Assembly: GCA_035304345.1 (NCBI GenBank)
Contig: DATGQE010000027.1
Span: 1 to 64,000, forward strand
Reading direction: 5' to 3'
Source of the DNA: IDS-8 sp035304345
Lineage (GTDB): Bacteria; Pseudomonadota; Gammaproteobacteria; Steroidobacterales; Woeseiaceae
DNA length: 64,000 nt
Position 1 is the stretch's first letter. Each line of letters starts with the position of its first letter. The translations under genes and the position numbers were made by a program. Positions 41,999 to 52,676 of the stretch are shown in pieces. The notes under the pieces are model-generated. The model did no database searches and had not been told where the DNA came from. It was given only the letters and a program-made list of their open reading frames with translations.

Positions 41999-43978
41999 GT
42001 GGCCTATTGCCGGGAGAGCTGGCCGGGAGAGACTTGGAACGGGGGTCGATTGGCTTCCTCGGTGCGTGCACGGGAATCCTTCCGCCTGGGTGCCTGGCGC
42101 GTCGATCCCGGGCTGTGCGAAATCGCCGACGGCGAGCGCGTGGCCCGGGTCGAGCCGCGGGCCATGGCGGTGCTGTGCCACCTCGCCACGCGCGCCGGCG
42201 AAACGGTGGCGCGCGACGAGCTGCTGGATGCGGTCTGGGGCAACCGCTTCGTCGTCGAGGAGGCCGTCTCGCGCTGCATCTCGCAACTCCGGCAGGCGCT
42301 CGGCGACGACCCGCGCGAGCCGCGCTACATCCAGACCGTGCCGAAGATCGGCTACCGGCTGCTGCCGGCGGTCGAGCCGGCGGACTCACCAGCCGGGAAA
42401 GCCGAAAGCGGCACGTCCCCCGGCGCCGTTCCGCGCTTTCGGCGCGCGGTCCTCGGCGGCGCCCTGCTCGTCGTCGTGGCCGCCGTCGCCCTAATCCCCT
42501 GGCTGCAGTCACGCGAAGGGCCGGCGGCCTCCGCGCCGCGCGCGATCGTGCAGCAGCGCTCCGTCGCCGTGCTCCCGTTCGTCGCCATCGGCGGCAATCC
42601 ACGCGACGAGCTGCTGGCCGACGGCATGACCGAGGAAATCATCCACCTGCTCGCCAGCGTGCCGGGGCTGCACGTCACCTCGCGCACCTCCTCCTTCCAT
42701 TTCAAGGGGCGCGAAGCGAGCGTGGAGGAGATCGCCCGCCAGCTCGGCGTCGCGCACGTGCTCGAAGGCAGCGTGCGCAGCGACGATGAGCGCTTCCGCG
42801 TGACGGTGCAGCTCATCGATGTCGCCGCGGACGCTCACATCTGGTCGGAGGCGTTCGAAGGCGAGCTGGCCGGGTTCCTGGAGGTGCAGAAAGCCATCGC
42901 GACCGCGGTGGCGCAGCGCCTGAACCTGTCGCTCGACCGGCGGCTGCTCACCGGCGAACCCGCGACCCATGATCTCGCGGCCTGGCAGCTCTTCGTCGAG
43001 GCGTGGCTCGCCGTGGAGCGTTTCGACGAGCGTTCGATCCGCGACGGCATCCGCCTGTTCGAGGCGGCGCTCGAGCGCGATGCTCAGTTCGGGAACGCGT
43101 GGTCCGGGCTCGCGCTCGCGCGCTGGGTACTGCCGGCCGTGAGTGACATGACGCTGGAGGAGATCGCGCAATCGGACCGCCTCGCGCTCGTCGCCGCGGA
43201 ACGCGCGGCGGAGCTGACCCCGATGACGAGCAGCGCGCGCTTCGTGCTGGCCGATTCCGCCCGCGTCCGGCACGACTTTGCCGAGGCCGAAACTCGTTAC
43301 CGTGACGCGCTCGCGAGCCTGCCGGGCGAGGCGATCCTGCACTACGGCTACAGCAACGTGCTCGCCAACGTCGGGCGGACGCGCGCGGCGCTCGCGGAGG
43401 CGCAGGTCAACCAGCGGCTCGATCCGCTGTCACCGGTCGGTGCTTACACGGTCGCGCAGAGCTGGCTGCTGCTCGGCAACGAGGCGGAAGCCCGCCGCCA
43501 CCTTCGCCGGAGCCGCGACCTGGGCAACGAGAATCGCGTGCTGGAACAGGCCGAAGCCTACCTGCACCTGCGTGCGCGCGACTACGCGGCCGCGCGCGCC
43601 ACGGTGGCCGATCTCCACGACGCGGCGGAGTCGGAAGCGATGCTGGCAGTGATCGAAGCGCTCGAGGATCCGGCGCAGCGCCAATCGGCGGTTGCGTCGA
43701 TCGCGTCGCTGCCGCCGTGGACGATCCAGCCCTTCCGCGGCCGCCTGTACGCGGCGCTCCTGCTCGGCGAGCGGGAGCTCGCCTGGCAGGCGGCCGAGGA
43801 AGGCGTCGCGCTCGGGCTCGAGCCGACGCTGCACTGGTGGCTGCCCGAGGCGTCCATCCTGAGATCCGACCCGCGCTTCGCGGCGCTCGCCGAGCGACTG
43901 AATCTCCTTCCGTACTGGCGCGAGCGCGGCTGGCCCGACGCCTGCCGCGCTTCCGGCGCGGAGCTCACCTGCCGCTGA
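41999..43978 (+). CDS. CadC-like membrane regulator: wHTH, TolB/FlgO-like domain, TPR
   Basis: Up to 659 residues. An OmpR/CadC winged helix (about 27-115, LGAWRVDPGLCEIADGERVARVEPRAMAVL, PRYIQTVPKIGYRLL) is followed by a Pro/Ser linker and one membrane span (about 150-170). Then comes a periplasmic cyclase-associated TolB/FlgO-like domain (about 187-310, SVAVLPFVAIGGNPRDELLADGMTEEIIHLL) and a TPR-rich C-terminus (about 320-620). It would sense an envelope signal and bind DNA from the membrane. Start uncertain: GTG at 41999 or TTG at 42050, the latter with GGAACGGGGG upstream. It is divergent from the membrane/propeller gene pair, its likely target. Confidence 0.85.
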   Translation: MAYCRESWPGETWNGGRLASSVRARESFRLGAWRVDPGLCEIADGERVARVEPRAMAVLCHLATRAGETVARDELLDAVWGNRFVVEEAVSRCISQLRQALGDDPREPRYIQTVPKIGYRLLPAVEPADSPAGKAESGTSPGAVPRFRRAVLGGALLVVVAAVALIPWLQSREGPAASAPRAIVQQRSVAVLPFVAIGGNPRDELLADGMTEEIIHLLASVPGLHVTSRTSSFHFKGREASVEEIARQLGVAHVLEGSVRSDDERFRVTVQLIDVAADAHIWSEAFEGELAGFLEVQKAIATAVAQRLNLSLDRRLLTGEPATHDLAAWQLFVEAWLAVERFDERSIRDGIRLFEAALERDAQFGNAWSGLALARWVLPAVSDMTLEEIAQSDRLALVAAERAAELTPMTSSARFVLADSARVRHDFAEAETRYRDALASLPGEAILHYGYSNVLANVGRTRAALAEAQVNQRLDPLSPVGAYTVAQSWLLLGNEAEARRHLRRSRDLGNENRVLEQAEAYLHLRARDYAAARATVADLHDAAESEAMLAVIEALEDPAQRQSAVASIASLPPWTIQPFRGRLYAALLLGERELAWQAAEEGVALGLEPTLHWWLPEASILRSDPRFAALAERLNLLPYWRERGWPDACRASGAELTCR

Positions 43979-44809
43979 GACCCCCGGCGCTCGACGTATC
44001 CATCCTGGCCGGCCGCGGATTCGACGGCCGCGACCGCGCCGAAAGCGTGCCGGTATGCATCGTGAACGAGACCTTCGTGCGCAAGCATCTCCAGGGAATC
44101 CCCCCCGTCGGAGCGCGCATTGCGCTGCGCAGCTCTTCGGGGCCGGGAGCCGAAGTGCTGGTGCAGCGAGATCGTCGGCGTGGCCGAGCCGGTCAAGTCA
44201 CGTGCGACCGAGACCGAAGCTGCGCCGATGATCTACGTTCCGATCGCACAGGACCCCGAGGACGACGCCTACCTCGTCGTGCGCAGCAGCACCGGCAACG
44301 CAGAAGCGCTGATCGGGCCGGTTCGCGCTGCCCTCGCACGCGTCGACACCGAACAGCTCGTCAGCATCCGCGACGTCATGACGCTGGACGACGTCGCGTG
44401 GGAAGCCACCTCGCGCCATCGCTTCCGGGCGCTCGTCGTCGGCACCTTTGCCGCGCTCGCGTTGCTGCTCGCCATGATCGGCCTGTTCGGGATACTGGCC
44501 TACTCCGTGCAGCAGCGTACCCGCGATTTCGGCGTGCGCATGGCGATGGGCGCAACCGCGAGCGACGTGCGGCGCCTGGTCCTGCGCAACGCCGCGGGCC
44601 TGATCGCCGCCGGCACGCTCGTCGGTTTCGTGCTGGCCGTGCTGCTGAGCCGCTGGCTGGCCACGGTGCTCTACGACGTGCGGCCGCTCGACCCGCTCAC
44701 GTTCGCCGGCGTCGTGCTGCTGCTGGCGATTGCAGCCATGCTCTCGGCGCTTGGCCCCGCGTGGCGTGCCGCGCGCGTGCACCCGGTCGTCGCCTTGCGC
44801 CAGTCCTGA
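43979..44809 (+). pseudogene. Truncated, frameshifted ADOP-type ABC transporter permease
   Basis: Immediately after the CadC-like stop, one frame reads ALDVSILAGRGFDGRDRAE...PVCIVNETFVRKHLQG, the middle of a MacB/FtsX-type permease periplasmic domain. Near 44160 homology moves to the next frame, SEIVGVAEPVKSRATETEAAPMIYVPIAQDPED, and runs through three membrane spans (FRALVVGTFAALALLLAMIGLFGILAYSV, RDFGVRMAMGATASDVRRLVL, RAARVHPVVALRQS) to a normal C-terminus. About 450 N-terminal residues and any ATPase partner are missing. Hence a remnant created by deletion up to the regulator's stop codon, plus a one-base frameshift. Confidence 0.8.
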
Positions 44810-44954
44810 TTCGCGCTCCGGGCCGGCAGCCGCCGGAATCGCCGCGACGACGGCGTGCCTGGCGGGTCGCCCGGCCGAAGCCTTGCGTTCCATGCCCCCT
44901 TTCCCCACGATCGAAGGATCGTCCACCTCCTTCCGACATCCTCCGGAGCGTCCG

Positions 44955-46202
44955 ATGAGCAGAACCGTCGCCCCTTTCGAGCCGAAGCCGATGAAGCTCA
45001 GCATCCTCACCGCCGCCTTGCAGGAGCTGACGCCGAGGGAGAAGCGCGATGCCGATCCCGACCTCGCGATCGAGGAATGGCTCGCCTTCGCGCGCGAGAT
45101 CGGCGCGCCTTACATCCAGCTCTCGGCGGCATTGCATCCCAGCGTCGCCGACGTGCCGGAGGAAGCGATGCTCGACCCGGTCGCGAACACGCTCGACCTG
45201 CGGGAGCCGTTCGACCGCAAACGCGCCGATCGCGTCGCGGCCGCCATGAAGGAGACGGGCGTCGGCCTGTCCGACCTCGGCTACTTCGACAACATGCTGG
45301 TCGCCGATCGGGACGCGCGGCGCTTCAAGCACGAGTTCATGCTGCGCGTGTTCGATGCCGCGGTGCTGCTCGAAGCGGACGCCGTCTGCGGCTTCGTCGG
45401 CCGCAACATGGATCTCGAGATGGACCAGAACCTCGAGCTGTTCGAGGCCGAGTTCATCCCGCTGCTGAAAGAGGCGAAAGCCCGCGGCCTGACGTACCGC
45501 GTCGAACAGTGCCCGATGCCCGGCTGGACGCCGCTCGACCGCTGGCACAACAACATCGCCTACGCACCCGGTCCCTGGATCGCGCTGCACCGGATCTGCG
45601 AGAAGCACGGCGTCGGCGACCAGTTCCGCATCCATTACGATCCTTCCCACGCGATCCTCATGGGCCAGGACACGCGCTCGCTGTTCCAGTACCTGAAGGA
45701 CGAGGGCTATGCGTTCCTGATCGACGGCTTCCACGTGAAGGGGCAAGTCATCGACGCGCGCGGCGTCTCGGCGTGGGGCTACGGCGGGCAGACGATGCAG
45801 CGCGGCGACTGGCACGGCAGCGCGCCCTCGGAGAATCCCGCCGACCTCGCGAACGCCTGGAAGAAGCAGACCGTGCTCTGCGAGCACGAGCTGCCGGGCA
45901 CCGCGCGCCACGACCCGCTCGCGTATCTCCAGAATCGGACGGTCGACTGGCTCGACCACCAGCTTGCCGCGCGCGAGCTGCTCGATCTCGATCCGGCCGA
46001 GACGTTCCTCGTCGTCGAGCACGAGTACCCGAAGGCTCGCATCCAGGACAGGGAAGCGCTGGCGCCGATCCTCAAGGGATCGCTTGCGTTCACCCGGGCA
46101 ATCGACGAGGCCGCGGCGGCGATGTACGCGCTGCAGCACGAAGTGCTCGCGGCGCAGGGCATCCCCGTCCAGGGCATCGGGCGGGAGGCGTACCGGTCCT
46201 GA
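44955..46202 (+). CDS. Xylose-isomerase-like TIM-barrel (sugar isomerase/epimerase family)
   Basis: 415 residues; ATG with CGGAG upstream. The AP-endonuclease-2/xylose-isomerase-like fold is seen in the metal-binding residues E184 (YRVEQCPMPG), D229 and H232 (HYDPSHAILMG), H260 (IDGFHVKGQV) and a late Glu in FLVVEHEYP. It is longer than most sugar-phosphate epimerases of this family because of an extra C-terminal helical part. It probably isomerises a sugar or inositol derivative in the cytosol; no sugar operon surrounds it. Confidence 0.8.
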   Translation: MSRTVAPFEPKPMKLSILTAALQELTPREKRDADPDLAIEEWLAFAREIGAPYIQLSAALHPSVADVPEEAMLDPVANTLDLREPFDRKRADRVAAAMKETGVGLSDLGYFDNMLVADRDARRFKHEFMLRVFDAAVLLEADAVCGFVGRNMDLEMDQNLELFEAEFIPLLKEAKARGLTYRVEQCPMPGWTPLDRWHNNIAYAPGPWIALHRICEKHGVGDQFRIHYDPSHAILMGQDTRSLFQYLKDEGYAFLIDGFHVKGQVIDARGVSAWGYGGQTMQRGDWHGSAPSENPADLANAWKKQTVLCEHELPGTARHDPLAYLQNRTVDWLDHQLAARELLDLDPAETFLVVEHEYPKARIQDREALAPILKGSLAFTRAIDEAAAAMYALQHEVLAAQGIPVQGIGREAYRS

Positions 46203-46208
46203 GGGACC

Positions 46209-46676
46209 TCACGCGCGCGTGACGAGCGCCGCGTAGCAGCCCGGCTTCGCGTTGTGGAGGTGCAGGTAGGCGACCGCCGGGTCGCGCAGCACCTCCGTGA
46301 TCGCCCGGCCGAGATCGGCGCCGTCGACGACGTCCGCCTGCACCATGTCGTGTGCCTCGTCGAAAGCGCGCAGCGAGATCAGGCGGCTCGCCAGCACGGC
46401 CGGGATCTCGCCGGGCGCCGGGAACGCCTGCTCGGCGTGCTCCCGGACGAAAATGGCGTGGCTCGCGCGGTAAGGCGACTCCGCCGGCTGGTGCTCGTAG
46501 TGGAGCAGCAGGACGGTCTCGCCGGGCTCCGCGTCCGCGAGGCTGACGCGGCACGGAAATCCCGGCTTGCGATCGACGACCACGCGCCGGGCACGCATGG
46601 CGGCGAGCTCGGCGTCGGACAGGGTGAACAGGCGCGCGAACGGGGCATACGGCAGGGCGTGAACCTGGAAAGACAT
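46209..46676 (-). CDS. DUF1203 family protein
   Basis: 155 residues from the ATG at 46676 with GAGAGGAG upstream. FQVHALPYAPFARLFTLSDAEL, GFPCRVSLADAEPGETVLLLHYEHQP and the end YLHLHNAKPGCYAALV are the family pattern. Function unknown; cytosolic. It converges with the TIM-barrel gene with a perfect 14-base palindrome TCACGCGCGCGTGA (46209-46222) at its stop codon. Confidence 0.84.
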   Translation of the reverse strand: MSFQVHALPYAPFARLFTLSDAELAAMRARRVVVDRKPGFPCRVSLADAEPGETVLLLHYEHQPAESPYRASHAIFVREHAEQAFPAPGEIPAVLASRLISLRAFDEAHDMVQADVVDGADLGRAITEVLRDPAVAYLHLHNAKPGCYAALVTRA

Positions 46677-46834
46677 GGGTGGCACTCCTCTCTTCCCGGG
46701 TGCAGGATAGTCCGCGGGGAATCCGGCCGACATCCGTTTCTTGCGGTGGAATTCGAGCCGGATCGAGCGGGCGGAACCTGGCGGCCCGCTCGCGGTCCAG
46801 CCCTGCAGGACCAGGTCCATGGATGGAGGCAAGG

Positions 46835-47350
46835 ATGCGTGTCAGCCTGCAGCTTTTCAGCATCGTTCTCGTGACCGTCGCGCTGACGCCGCCCCTGGCG
46901 CACGCCCTCGAGCTGCCCGGCAAGCGGCGGCTGACGCAGGACGTCTACGTCACGGTACAGAAGATGTACTACCCGGGCTTTACGCTGGCCGGGATCGCGG
47001 AGCCGGTCGCGATCCTCTCCACCCTGCTGCTCCTCCTCGTCACGCCGTTCGACACGACGCCGTTCTGGTCGACGCTGTTCGCGCTGCTCTGCCTCGCCGG
47101 CATGCACACGATCTACTGGCGCGTCACCCATCCCCTGAACAGGGCGTGGCTGGAAGGCGAAAGGCTCTCGAAATCGGGGCAGCGGTTCTTCGCCGCCGGG
47201 CAAGGGTCGAAGCACGCCGCACCGGGCGACGGCGCCGACTGGACGGCCCTGCGCGACCGCTGGGAACGCTCGCACGTCAACCGGGCGATCCTCGCCGCGC
47301 TCGCGCTCGTGGCGCTGCTCATCGCGCTGTCGCCGATCGAGACCAAGTGA
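46835..47350 (+). CDS. DUF1772-like small membrane protein
   Basis: 171 residues from the ATG at 46835 with GGAGG five bases upstream. Four hydrophobic spans, the first possibly a signal anchor (LFSIVLVTVALTPPLAHALEL). The THPLNRAWL/RWERSHVNRAILAALALVALL segments resemble DUF1772 (anthrone-oxygenase-like) membrane proteins. No enzymatic role can be assigned. Stands between DUF1203 (divergent) and a VOC gene. Confidence 0.72.
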   Translation: MRVSLQLFSIVLVTVALTPPLAHALELPGKRRLTQDVYVTVQKMYYPGFTLAGIAEPVAILSTLLLLLVTPFDTTPFWSTLFALLCLAGMHTIYWRVTHPLNRAWLEGERLSKSGQRFFAAGQGSKHAAPGDGADWTALRDRWERSHVNRAILAALALVALLIALSPIETK

Positions 47351-47435
47351 CGCCGGCCGTCCCGGCAGTTGCTAAGCTGAGTACAGGTCCGGCCGTTTCC
47401 AGGCCGGTGACATTCCGAGCTCGAGGAGTAACGTC

Positions 47436-47813
47436 ATGATCGCGCATGCGATGCTTGTCGTCACGGACAGCGAGCGGGCAAAGGCGTTCTACGCCAGGGC
47501 GCTGGCGCCGCTGGGCTACCGCAAGAACATGGATTTCGGCGAGGCGGCCGGCTTCAACGACGGGCAGAACACGGATTTCTGGATCGCGCAGCGGACCGTC
47601 GTCGAGCCGCTGCACCTGGCCTTCCAGGCGCAGAGCCGGGAGGAAGTCGACGCATTCTACCGGGCCGCGCTCGACGCCGGCGCCCGCGACAACGGCGCAC
47701 CGGGCTACCGGACCGAGTACTGGCCCGGCTACTACGCCGCGTTCGTTCACGACCCGGATGGTCACAACGTCGAAGCGGTATTCTATGACTATGACCGGGC
47801 GGAGCAGGCGTGA
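47436..47813 (+). CDS. VOC (glyoxalase/dioxygenase) superfamily protein
   Basis: 125 residues with GAGGAG before the ATG. The betaalphabetabetabeta repeats are clear (HAMLVVTDSERAKAFYARALAPLGYR at the start, YYAAFVHDPDGHNVEAVFYD at the end). The His2 and Glu residues that commonly bind metal are present (IAHAM, HNVEAV). Close to the short VOC proteins that act on electrophiles or antibiotics. It is followed 55 bases later by a glutathione transferase, suggesting a small detoxification pair. Confidence 0.85.
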   Translation: MIAHAMLVVTDSERAKAFYARALAPLGYRKNMDFGEAAGFNDGQNTDFWIAQRTVVEPLHLAFQAQSREEVDAFYRAALDAGARDNGAPGYRTEYWPGYYAAFVHDPDGHNVEAVFYDYDRAEQA

Positions 47814-47868
47814 TCGCGGCTGCGGTCGGCAAACGCCTGACCTCGCCCGCAATCCTTGGAGATGACCC

Positions 47869-48486
47869 ATGATGAAGTTGTATTACAGCCCGGGTGCCTG
47901 CTCCATGGCCCCCCACATCGCGCTGCACGAGCTCGGCCTCCCCGTCGAGGCGATCAAGGTCGATCTCGCGACACACAAGCTGGAAGACGGCTCCGACTAC
48001 TATGCCGTCAACCCGAAAGGCTACGTTCCGTTGCTCGTCCTGGACGACGGCACGACGCTGACGGAAGCCCACGTCGTGCTGCAGTACATCGCGGATCGCA
48101 AGCCCGGTACGCTCGCGCCGGAGTTCGGCACCGTGGCGCGCTGGAAGCTGATGGAGTGGCTGGGCTTCATCGCGACCGAGGTGCACAAGGGATTCGGCCC
48201 GCTGTGGTCGCCGGACACACCGCCCGAAGTACGGGAGCGGACGGTGGAGGCGCTCGGCCGCCGCTTCGCGCTGCTCTCCGAGACGCTGCGCCGGCAGCCG
48301 TTCCTCACCGGGCAGGATTTCACGATCGCGGACGCATACCTGTACGTGATCCTCAACTGGACCAGGCTGCACAAGATCGACATCTCGCCGTGGCCCGCGC
48401 TCGGCGAATTCCAGGCGCGCGTCCGCGAGCGGCCCGCCGTGCGCGCGACGCTGGAGGCCGAGGGCCTGGCGCAGGCGCGCTCGTAA
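47869..48486 (+). CDS. Glutathione S-transferase (beta-like class)
   Basis: 205 residues. The thioredoxin-like domain begins MKLYYSPGACSMAPHIALHELGL; the Cys in GACS is where beta-class enzymes form a mixed disulfide with glutathione. NPKGYVPLLVLDDGTTLTEAHVVLQYIAD is the glutathione-binding cis-Pro segment. The helical C-domain follows (FLTGQDFTIADAYLYVILNW). It conjugates glutathione to electrophiles in the cytosol. GGAG precedes the ATG. Confidence 0.92.
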   Translation: MMKLYYSPGACSMAPHIALHELGLPVEAIKVDLATHKLEDGSDYYAVNPKGYVPLLVLDDGTTLTEAHVVLQYIADRKPGTLAPEFGTVARWKLMEWLGFIATEVHKGFGPLWSPDTPPEVRERTVEALGRRFALLSETLRRQPFLTGQDFTIADAYLYVILNWTRLHKIDISPWPALGEFQARVRERPAVRATLEAEGLAQARS

Positions 48487-48503
48487 AGCCCCATAAATGA
48501 AAA

Positions 48504-48528
48504 GCCCCGGCCGCGAGGCGGCCGGGGC
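48504..48528 (-). terminator. Intrinsic terminator of the groESL operon
   Basis: GCCCCGGCCGC (48504-48514) pairs perfectly with GCGGCCGGGGC (48518-48528) around a 3-base loop. On the minus strand it follows the groEL stop by 26 bases and runs into TTTTCATTTAT, as expected for groEL termination. On the plus strand there is no T-tract after it. Confidence 0.85.
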
Positions 48529-48554
48529 CTGCGTCATGCGCGGGCTGCGCGCTC

Positions 48555-50186
<1,632 letters not shown>

Positions 50187-50222
50187 TGCTCGTTAACCTC
50201 CTGAATGCCAATCGCTACGAAG

Positions 50223-50513
50223 CTATTGATCGAAGACCGCCATCACGTCGTCTTCGCGCATGACGAGCAGCTCCTCGCCGTCCAGTTTCACTTCCGTTCC
50301 GGCGTACTTCCCGAACAGCACCTGGTCGCCGACCTTCACGCCCAGCGGCCGCCGGTCGCCGTTGTCCAGGATCTTGCCGTTCCCGACTGCGACCACCTCG
50401 CCGCGGATCGGCTTCTCCGCCGCGGTGTCCGGGATGACGATCCCGCCCGCCGAGGTCCGTTCCTCCTCGACACGCTTTACCACGACGCGGTCATGCAAAG
50501 GACGAATCTTCAT
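50223..50513 (-). CDS. groS: Co-chaperonin GroES (Cpn10)
   Basis: 96 residues, standard length. MKIRPLHDRVVVKRVEEERTSAGGIVIPDTAAEKP contains the mobile loop, and the roof and C-terminal strand (GKYAGTEVKLDGEELLVMREDDVMAVFD) are intact. It caps GroEL and closes the folding chamber. First gene of the groESL operon. Confidence 0.98.
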   Translation of the reverse strand: MKIRPLHDRVVVKRVEEERTSAGGIVIPDTAAEKPIRGEVVAVGNGKILDNGDRRPLGVKVGDQVLFGKYAGTEVKLDGEELLVMREDDVMAVFDQ

Positions 50514-50593
50514 GTTCTTCCCTCACTGGCCGGCCGTCGCCGGCCGAAAGACTGGTGTTCTGGCCCGGGCTCGACGGCCCGATCGACAGCCTC

Positions 50594-50621
50594 TTATGGG
50601 CCGGCCGCGGGCGATTTCAAG
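50594..50621 (-). promoter_or_regulatory. Sigma32 (heat-shock) promoter of groESL
   Basis: On the minus strand CTTGAAA (50621-50615) and CCCATAA (50600-50594) are separated by 14 bases. This is an almost perfect match to the sigma32 consensus CTTGAAA-N13-15-CCCATNT. It lies about 80 bases before the groES ATG. No CIRCE (HrcA) dyad was found in the gap, so control appears to be by sigma32 alone. Confidence 0.85.
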
Positions 50622-50780
50622 GGGGTGACCGGCGGGCCGGCCGGCCCCCGGGGCATGCGCGGGCAAGGGCGGCCCCCGGGACCCGGGGCCGGGTGCGGAC
50701 CGGCACGGCGCGACCCCCGTGGCATGCGTCTTGCAGCCCGAGGCCGCTGCATCGGGCACGCACCCGGAGGAGGCAGACCC

Positions 50781-51764
50781 ATGGCGAACGTCGCAATCAA
50801 CGGCCTCGGCCGCATCGGCCGCGCAACCCTGAGGCAGCTCGTCGGCCACCCCAAGCTCCGGCTGGTCGGGGCCAACGACCTCACCTCGCTCGACAACCTC
50901 GCGTACCTGCTCCGCTACGACAGCGTGTACGGGCGCTCGACCGGTATCGAGGTGGACGCCGACGCCCTCGTCCTGCAGGGCGAGCGGATCCCGGTCTTCC
51001 ACGAGCCGGAGCCGTCGAGCCTGCCGTGGAAGCGGCTCGACGTGGACCTGGTCTTCGAGTGCACGGGCCGGTTCACCAACCGCGAAGCCCTGGAAGGCCA
51101 CCTGCGCGCGGGGGCGCGCAAGGCGATCCTGTCGGCACCGAGCAAGAAGGACGACATGCCGTTCGTCGTCCCGGGCGTCAACGAGTCCGGGGACGCCGAG
51201 GTGTTCTGCGTCGCGAGCTGCACCACCAACTGCATCGCGCCCGTGGTCGAGATCGTCGGCCGCCGTCTCGGCGTGCTCAAGGCCGCCATGACGACGGTGC
51301 ACGCCTATACCTCGTCGCAGGCGATCGTGGACGCGCCGGCGAAGAGGCCGGAGCGCGGCCGCGCGGGAGCGGTGAACCTCGTGCCGACCAGCACGGGCGC
51401 GGCCAAGGCCGCGACCGCCGTGCTGCCGCCGTACGCCGGGAAGTTCGACGGCCTCGCGATCCGCGCGCCCGTCCCGACGGGGTCGGTCGCCGACATCACG
51501 TTCCTGGTGGAGAGGAAGACCACGGTCGACGAGGTCAACGGCATCTTCGTCGAGGAAGCGGACACGCCGCGCTACCGCGGCATCTTGGAGGTCAGCCAGG
51601 ACGACCTCGTCTCGACCGATATCATCGGCAAGGCGAGCGCCTCCATCATCGCGCTCCCCCTGACGCGCGTCGTGGACGGCGACCTGCTCAAGGTCTTCGC
51701 CTGGTACGACAACGAGTGGGGCTACGCCGCGCAGATGATCCGCGAGGCCGAAAAAGCGACCTGA
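50781..51764 (+). CDS. gap: Glyceraldehyde-3-phosphate dehydrogenase
   Basis: 327 residues. NAD motif NGLGRIGR (7-14), the GANDL region where NAD-specific enzymes carry Asp after the second strand, catalytic Cys147 in ASCTTNCIAPV, and the His of MTTVHAYT are all in place. It oxidises glyceraldehyde-3-phosphate in glycolysis. GGAGGAGG precedes the ATG; a longer open frame upstream overlaps the groES control region and is not coding. It is divergent from groESL. Substrate specificity between GAPDH and the related erythrose-4-phosphate dehydrogenase cannot be settled by eye. Confidence 0.94.
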   Translation: MANVAINGLGRIGRATLRQLVGHPKLRLVGANDLTSLDNLAYLLRYDSVYGRSTGIEVDADALVLQGERIPVFHEPEPSSLPWKRLDVDLVFECTGRFTNREALEGHLRAGARKAILSAPSKKDDMPFVVPGVNESGDAEVFCVASCTTNCIAPVVEIVGRRLGVLKAAMTTVHAYTSSQAIVDAPAKRPERGRAGAVNLVPTSTGAAKAATAVLPPYAGKFDGLAIRAPVPTGSVADITFLVERKTTVDEVNGIFVEEADTPRYRGILEVSQDDLVSTDIIGKASASIIALPLTRVVDGDLLKVFAWYDNEWGYAAQMIREAEKAT

Positions 51765-51867
51765 CCGGCGTCGTGCAATCGGCGCGGGCGCGCCGCATAC
51801 TTGGCGCCTGCAGGAGCGCGCACATTGCGTGCGACAGCGCTCCGTCCGGATTGCCGTGGATCGAAGG

Positions 51868-52572
51868 ATGAAGCTCTATACCGCGCCGTTGAGCCTGTTC
51901 GCGCGCAAGGTCGAGATCGCGCTGCGCGAGAAGGGACGCCCGTTCGACGCCGTCATGGTGCCGTTCAGCCAGACGCAGGGGTACAGCCCGAAACACCCCG
52001 ACGTGCTCGCCGCGAACCCCAAGGGGCAGGTGCCGGTGCTCGTCGACGGCGACGTCGCGATCTACGACTCGACCGTGATCCTCGAATACCTGGAGGACGC
52101 GTACCCGAAGCCCGCCCTGTATCCCCGCGACCCGGCGGAACGGGCGCGCTGCCGCCTGCTGGATCTGTACGCCGACGAGATCATGCTGCCGCCGGTCCGG
52201 GCCCTGATGCACCGCAACACGCCGGGCGAGCGGGACCCCGAACGCTGGCAGGCGAACGAGGCGCGGGCGAAGGAAGCGGAGGCGGAGCTCGAACGGCATT
52301 ACGCGGAGCTCGCCGCGCAGCTCGGCAACCGCCAGCACTTCTGCGGCGCGTTCGGCGCGGCCGACATCGCGGTGTTCATGATGGTGTTCTGGTCGCTGCG
52401 CCTCGGCGGGCCCGGCCTCGAGCGCCAGCCGGCGCTCGCCGCCTGGTACCGGCGCCTGCTGAGGCGCCCGGCCTTCACCGACGTCGTGACCGCCATCCTC
52501 GAGGCGGACCGCGCGCTGTCCGCACCGGTCGCCGGCGCATACGGCGGCGGCAGGTGGCTGCCGGGCGGCTGA
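51868..52572 (+). CDS. Glutathione S-transferase family protein
   Basis: 234 residues from ATG 51868. N-terminal MKLYTAPLSLFARKVEIALREKG, NPKGQVPVLVDGDVAIYDSTVILEYLEDAYPKP (glutathione site, with the Ser at the end of the cis-Pro strand) and the helical FCGAFGAADIAVFMMVFW domain. The N-terminal Ser10 lies where theta/zeta-class enzymes hold their catalytic Ser. Probable detoxification or isomerisation role. It follows gap by about 100 bases in the same direction. Confidence 0.9.
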   Translation: MKLYTAPLSLFARKVEIALREKGRPFDAVMVPFSQTQGYSPKHPDVLAANPKGQVPVLVDGDVAIYDSTVILEYLEDAYPKPALYPRDPAERARCRLLDLYADEIMLPPVRALMHRNTPGERDPERWQANEARAKEAEAELERHYAELAAQLGNRQHFCGAFGAADIAVFMMVFWSLRLGGPGLERQPALAAWYRRLLRRPAFTDVVTAILEADRALSAPVAGAYGGGRWLPGG

Positions 52573-52635
52573 CCCGAACGTCACCTGGCGGGTCCGCCGT
52601 CCGCTTCCTGCGGGTAGGACGGATGCCCGGCGGCT

Positions 52636-52641
52636 TATAAT
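52636..52641 (+). promoter_or_regulatory. Candidate -10 box TATAAT for the sodium:solute symporter
   Basis: A perfect TATAAT lies 35 bases before the symporter ATG. The region 17 bases upstream (GGTAGG) is a poor -35, so an activator or extended-region contact may be needed. Confidence 0.45.
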
Positions 52642-52676
52642 CCGCGCACGCCTCGCCACGGGACAACAAGAACGCC

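Noticed and set aside
41730..42602. Minus-strand open frame across the divergent region of the membrane protein and CadC-like genes
   Set aside because: Arg/Ala-rich translation without homology, overlapping two better supported genes.
46209..46222. TCACGCGCGCGTGA palindrome as operator or terminator
   Set aside because: It lies at the convergent end of two genes, partly inside a stop codon, and CG-rich palindromes are expected by chance at this GC content.
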